64,000 nt of DNA from assembly GCF_014138625.1 (NCBI RefSeq), contig NZ_JACJHY010000009.1, forward strand, positions 62,001-126,000, written 5' to 3'. This document shows, piece after piece, positions 48,001-56,202 of the stretch. Position numbers and translations under genes: made by a program. Origin of the DNA: Aminobacter ciceronei. Its GTDB lineage: Bacteria; Pseudomonadota; Alphaproteobacteria; Rhizobiales; Rhizobiaceae. Numbering within the stretch: position 1 is the stretch's first letter; each line of letters starts with the position of its first letter. Under the pieces are notes generated by a model. It ran no database searches and was not told the origin of the DNA. It saw only the letters and a program-made list of their open reading frames with translations.

Positions 48001-48338
48001 GCCCGTCCGAGCAGCCGGTCGATGTCGTTGGCGAGGTCAAGCCTGACCAGGTGGCAGCTATCGCGCCGTCGGCCCCGACGACGGCTGCAGCATCCGGCGC
48101 CTGGGCCATGCAGATCGCCTCGCAGCCGAGCGAAGCCGCCGCGAAGTCGACCTATGCCGATCTCGCCCGCCGCTACGGCAGCGTGCTGAACGGCCGCGAA
48201 GTCAGCATCGTCAAGGCCGACATCGCCGGCAAGGGCACGTTCTGGCGTGTTCGCGTACCTGCCGGCACCCGCAACGATGCGGTCAGCCTGTGCGAAAGCT
48301 ACAAGGCCGCCGGCGGCAACTGCTTCGTCTCGAAGTAA
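45093..48338 (+). CDS. large SPOR-domain membrane protein
   Basis: A 1081-residue protein. About 745 N-terminal residues form an acidic, Pro/Ala/Glu-rich disordered cytoplasmic region. One transmembrane helix (about 751-775, MMIAAIVGAVAVVGGIGAF) follows, then a Pro/Ala-rich periplasmic linker and a C-terminal SPOR domain (about 1000-1081, starting WAMQIASQPSE). SPOR domains bind denuded glycan at division septa, so a role in division or peptidoglycan remodelling is likely. The cytoplasmic part repeats short motifs: FDDAVAASFE at 121 and 184, and S(L/M)EDEL at 133, 197 and 351. A terminator and the nagZ remnant follow. Confidence 0.88.
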   Translation: MADRTQLKIADKNDFADEDPFAELTRIMGFDPRQPVVRQDVGAPAERIEPAVDDDFGIDLEKELLGELAGDDLVAAPEHVAPAAYVQANEPSSYTPVESSVPYALTEERAREPEFASDASFDDAVAASFEDFSLEDELLHPGERAYAAAPAYEPAPEVNFAPEPVFAPEPAFTPEPSFTPEPDFDDAVAASFEQEFSMEDELLVADEPAEQVAAPVSYSTSTEVDLDAEFDVALADVDMDFAAVDDDNYAVEAVADDQLTLGEYQPAEPEIAFSHADLVEEPQAVAAPVAQAEDYDEFERRLQEALRDEKPAYEPAVAYEAPAVESVVEAPVQEIEVAQVAAPVASVEDTSLEDELNALLGNMSSQAKALSEPTPLRVVEPVAVEPEPTFASSLWAPEQPAEEPAQAYDDTDYAPSYDAPVEEFVAAEEAAPVQADAGYSEPSYDHQADIDVSFDDDAFDMALERSAVAEVAEVAAPAVAVSAAAAAAAPMRPLAASRYEQARSWGLGTPVAPRAAAPVVAAQSSYQPEAIQQPDAYVPVAPTYEPQAEPVAYAPEAYAPQAEPEAYAPAEPEVDDLEAELFAAVSSFDDAPDIETVDVPEKAVALADDLDIPELSFEDDAPPAPAYDDLDGEFSNLMNEMNAPEVTKPAASSNYASNPYADGFDRKTLRDGDASQPIELAGAAAAGAAAMYAGRQPADDRLGGFDLGGMQQSQSNAPRQQAQADEFDYDPDFDEAMETLPGSPAARPARRGMMIAAIVGAVAVVGGIGAFALSFGGGEGAGAPVIVKADESPIKIKPENPGGATVPNQDSKVYDRVAGGSTNGAPAQDKLVTNAEEPVDLAAQEAEANMPENLPLNGDDVAAEPTAKSEERVAQVPQADQPDASTETAAVAPRKVRTMVVRPDGTLVPREEPAPAVVAATEPTDPAPQRVAEPASEATGTVPAQPALAPVAKPAQSANTPSTAPIAPQRPSEQPVDVVGEVKPDQVAAIAPSAPTTAAASGAWAMQIASQPSEAAAKSTYADLARRYGSVLNGREVSIVKADIAGKGTFWRVRVPAGTRNDAVSLCESYKAAGGNCFVSK

Positions 48339-48358
48339 GCGAGCCACACCCAAATCGG

Positions 48359-48394
48359 AAAACGGCGCAGCCTGGCTGCGCCGTTTTCGTTTTC
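48359..48394 (+). terminator. SPOR gene terminator
   Basis: AAAACGGCGCAG (48359-48370) pairs perfectly with CTGCGCCGTTTT (48376-48387) over CCTGG and runs on as CGTTTTC, 20 nt after the stop. Confidence 0.9.
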
Positions 48395-48450
48395 AGGCCC
48401 TGACGATGCGCACGATTCTATGTCAGGTCAAAAGGCGCTAAGCTCTTGGC

Positions 48451-48636
48451 ATGACCGAATCACCGCCTGACACGTTGGGGACGCGGCTTTCTGGGGATTA
48501 CCGGGCAAAGACCGCGGCAATCCTTGCGGCGGATGCCGATCTTGTCCTTCACTGCAAAATCGCCGGCAAGTTGCATGCCCGCGCTGAAACCGTGCAGCAG
48601 GCGGAATTCGGACACACTTTCGAGGCAGTTGCATAG
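48451..48636 (+). pseudogene. remnant of nagZ (beta-N-acetylhexosaminidase)
   Basis: A 61-codon frame in the place where rhizobial genomes usually carry nagZ, between the SPOR gene and scpA. The stretch LSGDYRAKTAAILAADADLV followed by LHC resembles the NagZ C-terminus (LSG-type loop, helix, then LHC). IAGKLHARAETV then resembles the last NagZ helix, as if about 16 residues between them were deleted. The catalytic N-terminal three quarters is absent. The ATG has no good ribosome site. I infer loss of nagZ with a decayed 3' end left behind; the identification rests on remembered family patterns. Confidence 0.55.
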
Positions 48637-48659
48637 CCTCTCAAGGAGAAGGCACGGAA

Positions 48660-49502
48660 TTGGCGGAAGCATTGGAAAGCAAGGCGCAAAAGCCAGCACC
48701 GATGGACCGTCTGTGGGCGGAGAACGCTGACGACCGCATGACTGACGATCCGTCGCTGGTCGTTGATGTCGCCGGCTTCGAAGGCCCGCTCGATCTTCTG
48801 CTGCACCTGGCGCGCAGCCAGCGTGTCGATCTGTCCCGCATTTCCATCCTGGCCCTCGTCGAGCAGTACCTGACCTTCGTCTCGCAGGCGCGGGCCCTGA
48901 GGTTGGAGCTCGCCGCCGACTATCTGGTCATGGCGGCATGGCTCGCCTTCCTCAAGTCCAAGCTTTTGATCCCCAAGTTGCCGGGCGACGAGGGCGAGAG
49001 TGGTGAAGAGCTGGCCGCCGTGCTGCAATTCCGCCTGAAGCGCCTGGAAGCGATGCGCGATGCCGCCTCTCGGCTGGTCAACCGCAACCGGCTCGGTCGC
49101 GATGTCTTTCAGCGCGGGGCCCCCGAACTGGTCATTATCGACAAGCGCAACGAGTACTCGGCCTCGTTGTTCGATCTCTTGAGCGCCTATGCCGGCCAGC
49201 GCCAAAGGCAGGCGATTACCAATGTGCAGATCGCCAAGCGCGGTGTCTGGTCGCTGAAGGCAGCACGCGAGATCCTGACCCGCATGGTCGGCGAACTGAA
49301 GGACTGGACTGCGCTCGATCATTTCCTGATCCGCTACATGACCAGCCCCGAAGAGCGTGCAACGGCGATCGCCAGCTCGTTTGCCGCCAGCCTGGAAATG
49401 GTCCGCGACGGGACCGTCGAAATCCGTCAGCACGAGCCGTTTGCGCCGATCTACCTGCGTGAACGCCAGGCCGCGGCCCCGCAGACCGAAGGTGCGTCAT
49501 GA
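48660..49502 (+). CDS. scpA: segregation and condensation protein A
   Basis: A 280-residue kleisin subunit of the SMC-ScpAB condensin. The N-terminal FEGPLDLLLHLARSQRVDLSRISI and LAADYLVMAAWLAFLKSKLL are diagnostic. The start is TTG at 48660 with a strong AGGAGAAGG site 8 nt upstream; an ATG 14 codons later is the alternative. The scpB start overlaps its stop by 4 nt. smc is not in the window. Confidence 0.93.
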   Translation: MAEALESKAQKPAPMDRLWAENADDRMTDDPSLVVDVAGFEGPLDLLLHLARSQRVDLSRISILALVEQYLTFVSQARALRLELAADYLVMAAWLAFLKSKLLIPKLPGDEGESGEELAAVLQFRLKRLEAMRDAASRLVNRNRLGRDVFQRGAPELVIIDKRNEYSASLFDLLSAYAGQRQRQAITNVQIAKRGVWSLKAAREILTRMVGELKDWTALDHFLIRYMTSPEERATAIASSFAASLEMVRDGTVEIRQHEPFAPIYLRERQAAAPQTEGAS

Positions 49503-50233
49503 CCGAAGGATCAAATGTCGTCCCGTTTGCCCTCGACGACGAGGACGAGGAGACTGTCGAGCGCAACCCGGCGGCACGGCTGCATCTGGCCGAGGCTGTG
49601 CGTATGGCGGAAGCCATCGTTTTCGCCAGCGCCGAGCCGGTGAGCGAACGGCAGCTTGTCGCGCGCTTGCCGGAAGGCATCGACGTTCCCGCCGCCATGG
49701 CCGAGTTGCAGCGCATCTACGAGCGGCGCGGCGTCAATCTGGTCAAGGTTGCCGATTCCTGGGCGTTCCGTACTGCCGGCGATCTTGCCTTCCTGATGAG
49801 CCGCGACACCATCCAGCAGAAGAAGCTGTCGCGCGCCGCCCTCGAAGTGCTGTCGGTCATCGCCTACCATCAGCCTGTGACCCGCGCCGAGATCGAGGAT
49901 ATCCGCGGCGTCGAGACCTCGAAGGGCACACTCGACACCCTGATGGAAACCGAATGGGTGCGCATGCGCGGCCGGCGCAAGACGCCGGGCCGGCCGGTGA
50001 CCTATGGCACGACCGACAAGTTCCTCGACCATTTCGGCCTGGAGGAGATCCGCGATCTGCCCGGCATGGAAGAGCTGAAGGGGGCAGGGCTGTTGTCGTC
50101 GCGCATGCCGCCCGGCTTCTCGGTGCCGCTGCCGCCGTCCGATCCTGACCTGCTCACCGACGACGAGGACCCGCTCACCGACATCGACCTGGAAGAGCTC
50201 GGCCTGTTGACACCCCGCGCCACAGATGATTGA
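49499..50233 (+). CDS. scpB: segregation and condensation protein B
   Basis: A 244-residue partner of ScpA with two winged-helix domains. Typical segments are AEAIVFASAEPVSERQL, FRTAGDLAF, LSRAALEVLSVIAYHQPVTR, IEDIRGVETSKGTLDTL and RPVTYGTTDKFLDHFGL. An acidic tail (about 200-244) follows. ATGA overlap with scpA. The next gene, an ABC ATPase, starts 39 nt downstream with its own strong ribosome site. Confidence 0.94.
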   Translation: MTEGSNVVPFALDDEDEETVERNPAARLHLAEAVRMAEAIVFASAEPVSERQLVARLPEGIDVPAAMAELQRIYERRGVNLVKVADSWAFRTAGDLAFLMSRDTIQQKKLSRAALEVLSVIAYHQPVTRAEIEDIRGVETSKGTLDTLMETEWVRMRGRRKTPGRPVTYGTTDKFLDHFGLEEIRDLPGMEELKGAGLLSSRMPPGFSVPLPPSDPDLLTDDEDPLTDIDLEELGLLTPRATDD

Positions 50234-50272
50234 CCCGCGCCGGTGTGGAACCGGCAGCAGGAGGTCGATCCT

Positions 50273-51376
50273 GTGACGACAAATCAAACCCAGACGGCAG
50301 CGCGTGTCACTGCGGGCGTGACCTTCGCCGCGCGGTTGGCTTTTGAGGACATTCGCCATTCCTTCGGCAATGGCTCGGAGACGCTACGCGAGGTCAGTCT
50401 TGCCGCCGAGCCGGGCGAGGTGCTGTGCCTTCTAGGGCCGTCGGGCTCAGGCAAGACGACGCTGCTCCGGATTGCCGCCGGCATCGAGGCGCAGACCTCC
50501 GGGCGCGTACTGCTGAACGGCAAGGAAATCGCTGGTCCTCAGGTGTTCCTGCCGCCGGAACAGCGCTCTATCGGCCTGGTGTTCCAGGATTTTGCGCTGT
50601 TTCCGCATCTGACCATCCTCGACAACGTCCGCTTCGGGCTGACCGCGCTGTCGCGCGAGGAGGCCAGGAAGGAAGCGCTGATCGCGCTCGCCCGCGTCGG
50701 GCTCGAACATTACGCCGACAACTATCCGCATGCCTTGTCGGGCGGCGAACAGCAGCGCGTGGCTCTAGCTCGCGCGTTGGCGCCGCGACCGGCGGTCCTG
50801 TTGATGGACGAGCCGTTCTCCGGGCTTGATTCGCGCCTCAAGGATTCGGTGCGCGCCGAAACCCTGGCAATCCTGCGCGAAAGCCGGGCGACTGCCATCG
50901 TCGTTACGCACGATGCCGAAGAAGCGATGCGCATGGGCGACCGCATCGCGCTGTTGAAGGACGGCAAGCTGGTACAGACGGGCAGGGCGGAAGACCTCTA
51001 CCTCAAGCCGGCAAATCTGTTCGTCGCCGGCTTCTTTTCCGAGCTCAACGTCTTTCCAGCCACTGTTCTGGACGGTTATGCCGCGACCCCGGTGGGCGAG
51101 GTCGAAACAGCCGTTTCAGACGGCGCGGACGTGCTTGTCGCCGTGCGCCTGACCGGCATCGACGTCAGCGAGGACACCGGCGAAACGCAGGCCCGCATCA
51201 TTTCCAGGCGCTATCTAGGCGTCGTCGAACTGCTTGAACTCGCGGTGCCGGGCGCCGAGACGCCGGTGCGGGCGCGCATACGCTGCGGCGCTTTGTCCGC
51301 AAAAGCACGTGATATATGGCTGTCGCTTCGGAAAGCGGATGTTCTAGTGTTTGAATCCGGAAGCGAAAGAGCCTAG
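50273..51376 (+). CDS. orphan ABC transporter ATP-binding protein (FbpC/PotA-like)
   Basis: A 367-residue ATPase. Walker A is GPSGSGKTT, the Q-loop [10 protein letters not shown], the signature [15 protein letters not shown], Walker [13 protein letters not shown] and the H-loop [14 protein letters not shown]-like regulatory domain occupies about residues 270-365, as in ferric iron and polyamine importers. The GTG at 50273 follows AGGAGG with ideal spacing and is chosen over an upstream GTG. No permease or binding-protein gene is near, so it must serve a transporter encoded elsewhere. It sits between scpB and tatA. Confidence 0.85.
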   Translation: MTTNQTQTAARVTAGVTFAARLAFEDIRHSFGNGSETLREVSLAAEPGEVLCLLGPSGSGKTTLLRIAAGIEAQTSGRVLLNGKEIAGPQVFLPPEQRSIGLVFQDFALFPHLTILDNVRFGLTALSREEARKEALIALARVGLEHYADNYPHALSGGEQQRVALARALAPRPAVLLMDEPFSGLDSRLKDSVRAETLAILRESRATAIVVTHDAEEAMRMGDRIALLKDGKLVQTGRAEDLYLKPANLFVAGFFSELNVFPATVLDGYAATPVGEVETAVSDGADVLVAVRLTGIDVSEDTGETQARIISRRYLGVVELLELAVPGAETPVRARIRCGALSAKARDIWLSLRKADVLVFESGSERA

Positions 51377-51411
51377 ATCAATCGCAGGGAAACTGTTCAA
51401 GAGAGAGTTCA

Positions 51412-51630
51412 ATGGGTTCGTTTTCAATCTGGCACTGGCTGATCGTTCTGGTCGTCGTGCTGCTGCTGTTTGGTCGTGGCAAGATCCCGGAACTGATGGG
51501 CGACATGGCCAAGGGCATCAAGAGCTTCAAGAAGGGTATGTCGGACGACGAAGCCGATGACTCCAAGACGGTCGAGCACCGCAATGATGAGACCGTGAAT
51601 TCGACCAAGGAAAAGGCCAGCAAGAGCTGA
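51412..51630 (+). CDS. tatA: twin-arginine translocase subunit TatA
   Basis: A 72-residue protein: one N-terminal transmembrane helix ([16 protein letters not shown]), the hinge [21 protein letters not shown] and an acidic tail, exactly the TatA plan. TatA oligomers form the passage for folded proteins with twin-arginine signals. First of tatABC. Confidence 0.96.
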   Translation: MGSFSIWHWLIVLVVVLLLFGRGKIPELMGDMAKGIKSFKKGMSDDEADDSKTVEHRNDETVNSTKEKASKS

Positions 51631-51662
51631 CCATCGTCTCTTGCTAGCCGGATCGCACCGAC

Positions 51663-52367
51663 ATGTTTGAAATCGGCTGGACCGAAATGCTGGTGATCGC
51701 GGTCGTCATGATCGTGGTCGTCGGCCCCAAGGATTTGCCTAAGATGCTCCGCACAATGGGGCGGATGACGGCCAAGGCTCGTTCCATGGCGGGCGATTTT
51801 CAGCGCCAGTTCAATGAGGCGCTGAAGGAAGCCGAGCTCGACGACGTCAAGAAGTCGGTCGACGAACTGCGCGGTCTCAACCCCGCGCAGCAGATCAGGA
51901 AGCAGCTCAATCCTTTCGAGCAGGCGGCTTCCGATGTGCGTGCCGGCCTCGACGCGGCGATGAAGCCGTCACAGCCGGCGCCGTCGGCTGATCCTGCCGT
52001 GGACGCAACGCATCGGGCCGAACCGCTGAAGAACGGCGCAACCGTCATGCCAGACGTTGCCGGGCCGGACGCGATGCCTGCCACATCACCGGTGTTTCCG
52101 GCCGCCGAGGTCAAGGCCACGCCTGTTCCTGCGCCAGCGGTTGCAGCCAAAGCCGAAGAGCCGAAGGCAGCGACCAAGCCCAAGGCCGCGGCTAAAGCTG
52201 TTGCCGCGCCCAAGCTTGCCGCAAAAGCCCAGGCTTCGGTAGCAACGACCAAGGCACCCGTGGCCAAGTCCGCTCCGGCTAAGGCGCCGGTAGCCAAGGC
52301 TGCATCGGCCAAGGCTGTTGCGCCCAAAAAGACCGCCAAGACGACCAAAGCAGGAAAAGCCTCGTGA
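51663..52367 (+). CDS. tatB: twin-arginine translocase subunit TatB
   Basis: A 234-residue protein. FEIGWTEMLVIAVVMIVVVG is the membrane helix with the TatB-type Glu, and PKDLPKMLRTMGRMT is the amphipathic helix. A conserved helical region (to about residue 95) is followed by a long Ala/Pro/Lys-rich tail, typical of rhizobial TatB. With TatC it forms the receptor for twin-arginine signals. The tatC start overlaps its stop by 4 nt. Confidence 0.95.
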   Translation: MFEIGWTEMLVIAVVMIVVVGPKDLPKMLRTMGRMTAKARSMAGDFQRQFNEALKEAELDDVKKSVDELRGLNPAQQIRKQLNPFEQAASDVRAGLDAAMKPSQPAPSADPAVDATHRAEPLKNGATVMPDVAGPDAMPATSPVFPAAEVKATPVPAPAVAAKAEEPKAATKPKAAAKAVAAPKLAAKAQASVATTKAPVAKSAPAKAPVAKAASAKAVAPKKTAKTTKAGKAS

Positions 52368-53254
52368 GCGCCGAAGACGACGAAATCGAGAAGTCCTCGG
52401 CGCCGCTGATCGAACATCTGGTCGAATTGCGCACCCGGCTGATGTGGTCCATCGGCGGTTTCTTCATCGCCTTCCTTGTCTGCTTCTTCTTTGCCAAGCA
52501 GCTGTTCAACCTGCTGGTCATCCCGTTCAAATGGGCGACCAACTGGGCCGGGCTCGATCCGCACAAGGTCGAGCTGATCTACACCGCGCCGCAGGAATTC
52601 TTCTTCACGCAGATCAAGCTCGCCATGTTCGGCGGCCTGGTGATTGCATTCCCTGTCATTGCCTCGCAGATCTACAAGTTCGTTGCACCCGGTCTCTACA
52701 AGAACGAGCGCGCGGCCTTCCTGCCGTTCCTGATCGCTTCGCCGGTGCTGTTCCTGATGGGCGCGTCGCTGGTCTATTTCTTCTTCACGCCGATGGTGAT
52801 GTGGTTCTTCCTCGCCATGCAGCAGGCCGGCACCGACGACCAGGTGCAGATTTCTCTGCTGCCCAAGGTGTCGGAATATCTCAGCCTGATCATGACGCTG
52901 ATCTTCTCCTTCGGCCTGGTGTTTCAGCTGCCCGTCGTGACGACGCTGATGGCGCGGGTCGGAATGGTCAGTTCGCAAGGGTTGGCCGACAAGCGCAAAT
53001 GGGCGATCGTCATCGCTTTCGTGGTTGCGGCAGTGCTCACCCCACCCGATCCGGTAAGCCAGATCGGCCTTGCCCTTCCCACGATCCTTCTTTACGAGAT
53101 TTCCATCTGGACCGCCCGGATGATCGAAAAGAAGCGCGAACAGGAACGTGTGGCGCGCGAAAAGCAGGATGCGGACGACAGTGCCGCGGCCCCGCAATCG
53201 CAAGCAGCATCCACTTCGCTCGAAGGCACAGGCAGCGCCGACAAGGCCGGCTGA
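52364..53254 (+). CDS. tatC: twin-arginine translocase subunit TatC
   Basis: A 296-residue protein with six transmembrane helices. Motifs include APLIEHLVELRTRLMWS, YTAPQEFFFTQIKLAMFGG (first periplasmic region), KFVAPGLYKNER and FGLVFQLPVV. It recognises the twin-arginine motif. The C-terminal tail after about residue 250 is charged and low in complexity. Translationally coupled to tatB. Confidence 0.96.
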   Translation: MSAEDDEIEKSSAPLIEHLVELRTRLMWSIGGFFIAFLVCFFFAKQLFNLLVIPFKWATNWAGLDPHKVELIYTAPQEFFFTQIKLAMFGGLVIAFPVIASQIYKFVAPGLYKNERAAFLPFLIASPVLFLMGASLVYFFFTPMVMWFFLAMQQAGTDDQVQISLLPKVSEYLSLIMTLIFSFGLVFQLPVVTTLMARVGMVSSQGLADKRKWAIVIAFVVAAVLTPPDPVSQIGLALPTILLYEISIWTARMIEKKREQERVAREKQDADDSAAAPQSQAASTSLEGTGSADKAG

Positions 53255-53309
53255 CAGCCCGATCCGCCGGCGCGGTCGTTCGACAACTGCCGCGACCGGA
53301 ACCTTATAA

Positions 53310-54614
53310 ATGCTTGATATCAAATGGATTCGCGAGAACCCTGAAGATCTGATCGAAGCGCTGATGAAGCGCAGTCAGTCGGCGGATGCGGCAAAGTCGG
53401 CGGTCGAGGACCTGATCGCCAAGGACGAGGCGCGGCGCGCCCATGTCTCGAAGTTGCAGGAGGCGCAGGAGCGCCGCAACGCCGCCTCGAAAGAGATCGG
53501 CAACGCCATGCGCAATGGTGATTCCGCCCTTGCCGAGAAGCTGAAAGCCGAAGTCGCCGAGATCAAGGGCTTCATCCAGGATGGCGAAGGCCGCGAGCGC
53601 GAGCTCGACAAGGCGCTCGACGCAGCCCTGGCCGTGATCCCCAACGTGCCGCTCGAAGACGTGCCCGTCGGCAAGGACGAAACCGGCAATGTCGTGCTGC
53701 GCACCGTCGGCAAGGTGTTGCCGCGCCCGAACTGGGTGAAGGAGCATTTCGAGATCGGCGAGGCGCTCGGCCTGATGGATTTCGAGCGCGCCGCGAAGCT
53801 GTCCGGGGCGCGCTTCACCGTGCTCAAGGGCCAGCTGGCCCGGCTCGAACGCGCCCTCGGTCAGTTCATGCTCGACCTGCACACGTCGGAACACGGCTAC
53901 ACCGAAGTGCAGCCGCCGCTTCTGGTGCGTGACGAGGTGCTGTTCGGCACCAACCAGCTGCCCAAGTTCGAGGAAGACCTGTTCTTCGTGCCGCATGGCG
54001 AGAGCCGGCTCGGCCTGATCCCGACCGCCGAGGTGCCGCTGACCAATCTGGTGCGCGAGGAAATCCTGGCCAACGAGCAGCTGCCGCTGCGCATGACGGC
54101 GTTGACACCGTGCTTCCGTTCGGAAGCAGGCTCTGCCGGTCGCGACACGCGTGGCATGCTGCGCCAGCACCAGTTCTACAAGGTCGAGCTGGTCTCGATC
54201 ACGGACGCCGACAGTGCGCTGGCCGAACACGACCGCATGACCGAATGCGCTGAAGAGGTGCTGAAGCGCCTCGGCCTGCCGTTCCGCACCATGGTTCTGT
54301 GCACCGGTGACATGGGCTTCGGCGCGCGCAAGACACACGACATCGAGGTCTGGCTTCCCGGCCAGAACACCTATCGTGAAATCTCGTCCTGCTCGGTCTG
54401 CGGCGACTTCCAGGCGCGCCGCATGGATGCCCGCTACCGTCCGAAGGAAGAGAAGGGCACGCGTTTCGTGCACACGCTCAATGGTTCGGGCGTTGCCGTC
54501 GGCCGCGCGCTGATCGCCGTCATCGAGAATTACCAGAACGAGGATGGCAGCGTAACGATTCCTGAAGCGCTGCTGCCTTACATGGGTGGCCTGACCAAGA
54601 TCGAAGCGAAGTGA
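53310..54614 (+). CDS. serS: seryl-tRNA synthetase
   Basis: A 434-residue class II synthetase. The N-terminal coiled-coil arm (about 25-105) binds the long variable arm of tRNA-Ser. Motif 2 ([18 protein letters not shown]) and motif 3 ([19 protein letters not shown]) are intact. It lies 55 nt after tatC, and surE starts 1 nt after its stop. Confidence 0.97.
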   Translation: MLDIKWIRENPEDLIEALMKRSQSADAAKSAVEDLIAKDEARRAHVSKLQEAQERRNAASKEIGNAMRNGDSALAEKLKAEVAEIKGFIQDGEGRERELDKALDAALAVIPNVPLEDVPVGKDETGNVVLRTVGKVLPRPNWVKEHFEIGEALGLMDFERAAKLSGARFTVLKGQLARLERALGQFMLDLHTSEHGYTEVQPPLLVRDEVLFGTNQLPKFEEDLFFVPHGESRLGLIPTAEVPLTNLVREEILANEQLPLRMTALTPCFRSEAGSAGRDTRGMLRQHQFYKVELVSITDADSALAEHDRMTECAEEVLKRLGLPFRTMVLCTGDMGFGARKTHDIEVWLPGQNTYREISSCSVCGDFQARRMDARYRPKEEKGTRFVHTLNGSGVAVGRALIAVIENYQNEDGSVTIPEALLPYMGGLTKIEAK

Positions 54615-54615
54615 C

Positions 54616-55374
54616 ATGCGCATTCTGCTGACCAACGACGACGGCATCCACGCCGAAGGCCTGGCTGTCCTGGAGCGGATCGCCAACCAGCTGTCGGACG
54701 ATGTCTGGGTGGTGGCACCGGAAACCGACCAGTCGGGTTATGCGCATTCGCTGTCGATCTCGGAGCCGCTCAGGCTGCGCAAGATCAGCGACAAGCATTA
54801 TGCCGTGAACGGCACGCCAACCGACTGCGTCATCATGGGCGCCCGCAAGATCCTGCCAGAGCCGCCGGACCTGATCCTTTCGGGCATCAATTCGGGTCTC
54901 AACGTTGCCGATGACGTGACCTATTCGGGCACGGTGGCGGGTGCCATGGAAGGTGCTCTGATCGGCATCCGCTCGATTGCGCTGAGCCAGGCCTATATCT
55001 ATGAAAACGACGAACGCATCGTGCCTTACGAGACGGCCGAAGCGCTGGCCCCGGCCTTGCTGCGCAAGCTGATCGCCACGGAACTGCCGATCGGCGTGCT
55101 GCTCAACGTCAATTTCCCGAATTGCCCGCCCGAAGAGGTCACCGGACCTGTGGTCGCCAGCCAGGGCAAGCTTGCCTACGGCATCTGGGTTGAGGAGCGC
55201 CGCGACGGCCGCAGCCTGCCATATTACTGGCTGCGTTTCGGCCGCGATGAGCCGGAGGTGAAGCCGGGCACGGATCTGCACGCCGTGCGCAACAAGCAGA
55301 TTTCGGTCACGCCGCTCAAGCTCGACATGACGGCGCATGAACTGCGCGATCAATTGGCCAAGGCTATTGCATGA
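54616..55374 (+). CDS. surE: 5'/3'-nucleotidase SurE
   Basis: A 252-residue metal-dependent nucleotidase acting on nucleoside monophosphates. The N-terminal [15 protein letters not shown] carries the metal-binding DD pair. [39 protein letters not shown] and NVNFPN are family motifs. It overlaps pcm by 4 nt, the usual surE-pcm pairing linked to stationary-phase survival. Confidence 0.97.
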   Translation: MRILLTNDDGIHAEGLAVLERIANQLSDDVWVVAPETDQSGYAHSLSISEPLRLRKISDKHYAVNGTPTDCVIMGARKILPEPPDLILSGINSGLNVADDVTYSGTVAGAMEGALIGIRSIALSQAYIYENDERIVPYETAEALAPALLRKLIATELPIGVLLNVNFPNCPPEEVTGPVVASQGKLAYGIWVEERRDGRSLPYYWLRFGRDEPEVKPGTDLHAVRNKQISVTPLKLDMTAHELRDQLAKAIA

Positions 55375-56024
55375 ATATGATGCCGGACGACCGTGAGGGC
55401 TTCGCCGCCTTTCTTCTTCGCCTGCGCGGGCGCGGCATCGTTCCGAAAAATCTGATCGCCGCCTTCGAGGCAACGCCCCGTCGCGACTTCCTCGCTGGCC
55501 AGTTCCATTCCATCGCCTGGTCGGACCGCATGCTGCCGATCGAATGTGGCGAGGCGATCGAAGGCGCCGATCTCCAGGCGGCGGTCATATCAGCGCTCAA
55601 CATCGAACAGGGAAACCGTGTGCTCGAAGTCGGTACGGGTTCCGGCTACACAGCCGCGGTCATGGCGCGGCTTGCCGGCCGGGTCGTCACCGTCGAGCGT
55701 TTCAAAACCCTGACCGATCTGGCGCGCCAGCGCTTCGAGATGCTCGGCCTTGGCAATGCGCTGGTCCGCCAGGCCGACGGTTCGAACGGCCTGCCGGGCG
55801 AGGGGCCGTTCGACCGCATCGTCGTATGGGCTGCCTTCGACAGCCATCCGCGCATGTTCGTCGACCAGCTGTCGAGCGGCGGCACCATGATCGCGCCGAT
55901 CGGCCCGGAAGAGGGCGAGCAGGTGTTGTGCAAGCTGACCAAGATCGGAAGCCGCTTCGAGCGCGAAGACCTCGGCGTCGTCCGCCTGCAGCCGCTGGCC
56001 CGCGGCGTCGCTGCCGTCATCTAA
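55371..56024 (+). CDS. pcm: protein-L-isoaspartate O-methyltransferase
   Basis: A 217-residue repair methyltransferase that methylates isoaspartyl residues in damaged proteins. [20 protein letters not shown] is SAM motif I, TVERF is motif II and RIVVWAAFD the post-II strand. It overlaps surE by 4 nt. It is the canonical Pcm of this window, distinct from the tolC-linked homologue at 28775. Confidence 0.94.
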   Translation: MNMMPDDREGFAAFLLRLRGRGIVPKNLIAAFEATPRRDFLAGQFHSIAWSDRMLPIECGEAIEGADLQAAVISALNIEQGNRVLEVGTGSGYTAAVMARLAGRVVTVERFKTLTDLARQRFEMLGLGNALVRQADGSNGLPGEGPFDRIVVWAAFDSHPRMFVDQLSSGGTMIAPIGPEEGEQVLCKLTKIGSRFEREDLGVVRLQPLARGVAAVI

Positions 56025-56202
56025 GTCGGCACCACCCACATCGCTGCTATCTGCGCGCAGCCGGGGCCTTCAGCCCGCCTCGGAAAGCGTCTTGTCGCGA
56101 GCTGGCGAAGCTTTTGATTTATTTGATCCTCTTAACCGGCCAGTAACATTAACGCGCTTTAATCAAGCCTAGTTGGTATCGGGTAAAGCGCGGGTCAGTG
56201 CG

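Noticed and set aside
56130-56165. TTAA-rich stretch before the LytM gene resembling a CtrA site
   Set aside because: The nearest pair of TTAA elements is spaced 6 nt apart, not 7, and no second strong site supports it.
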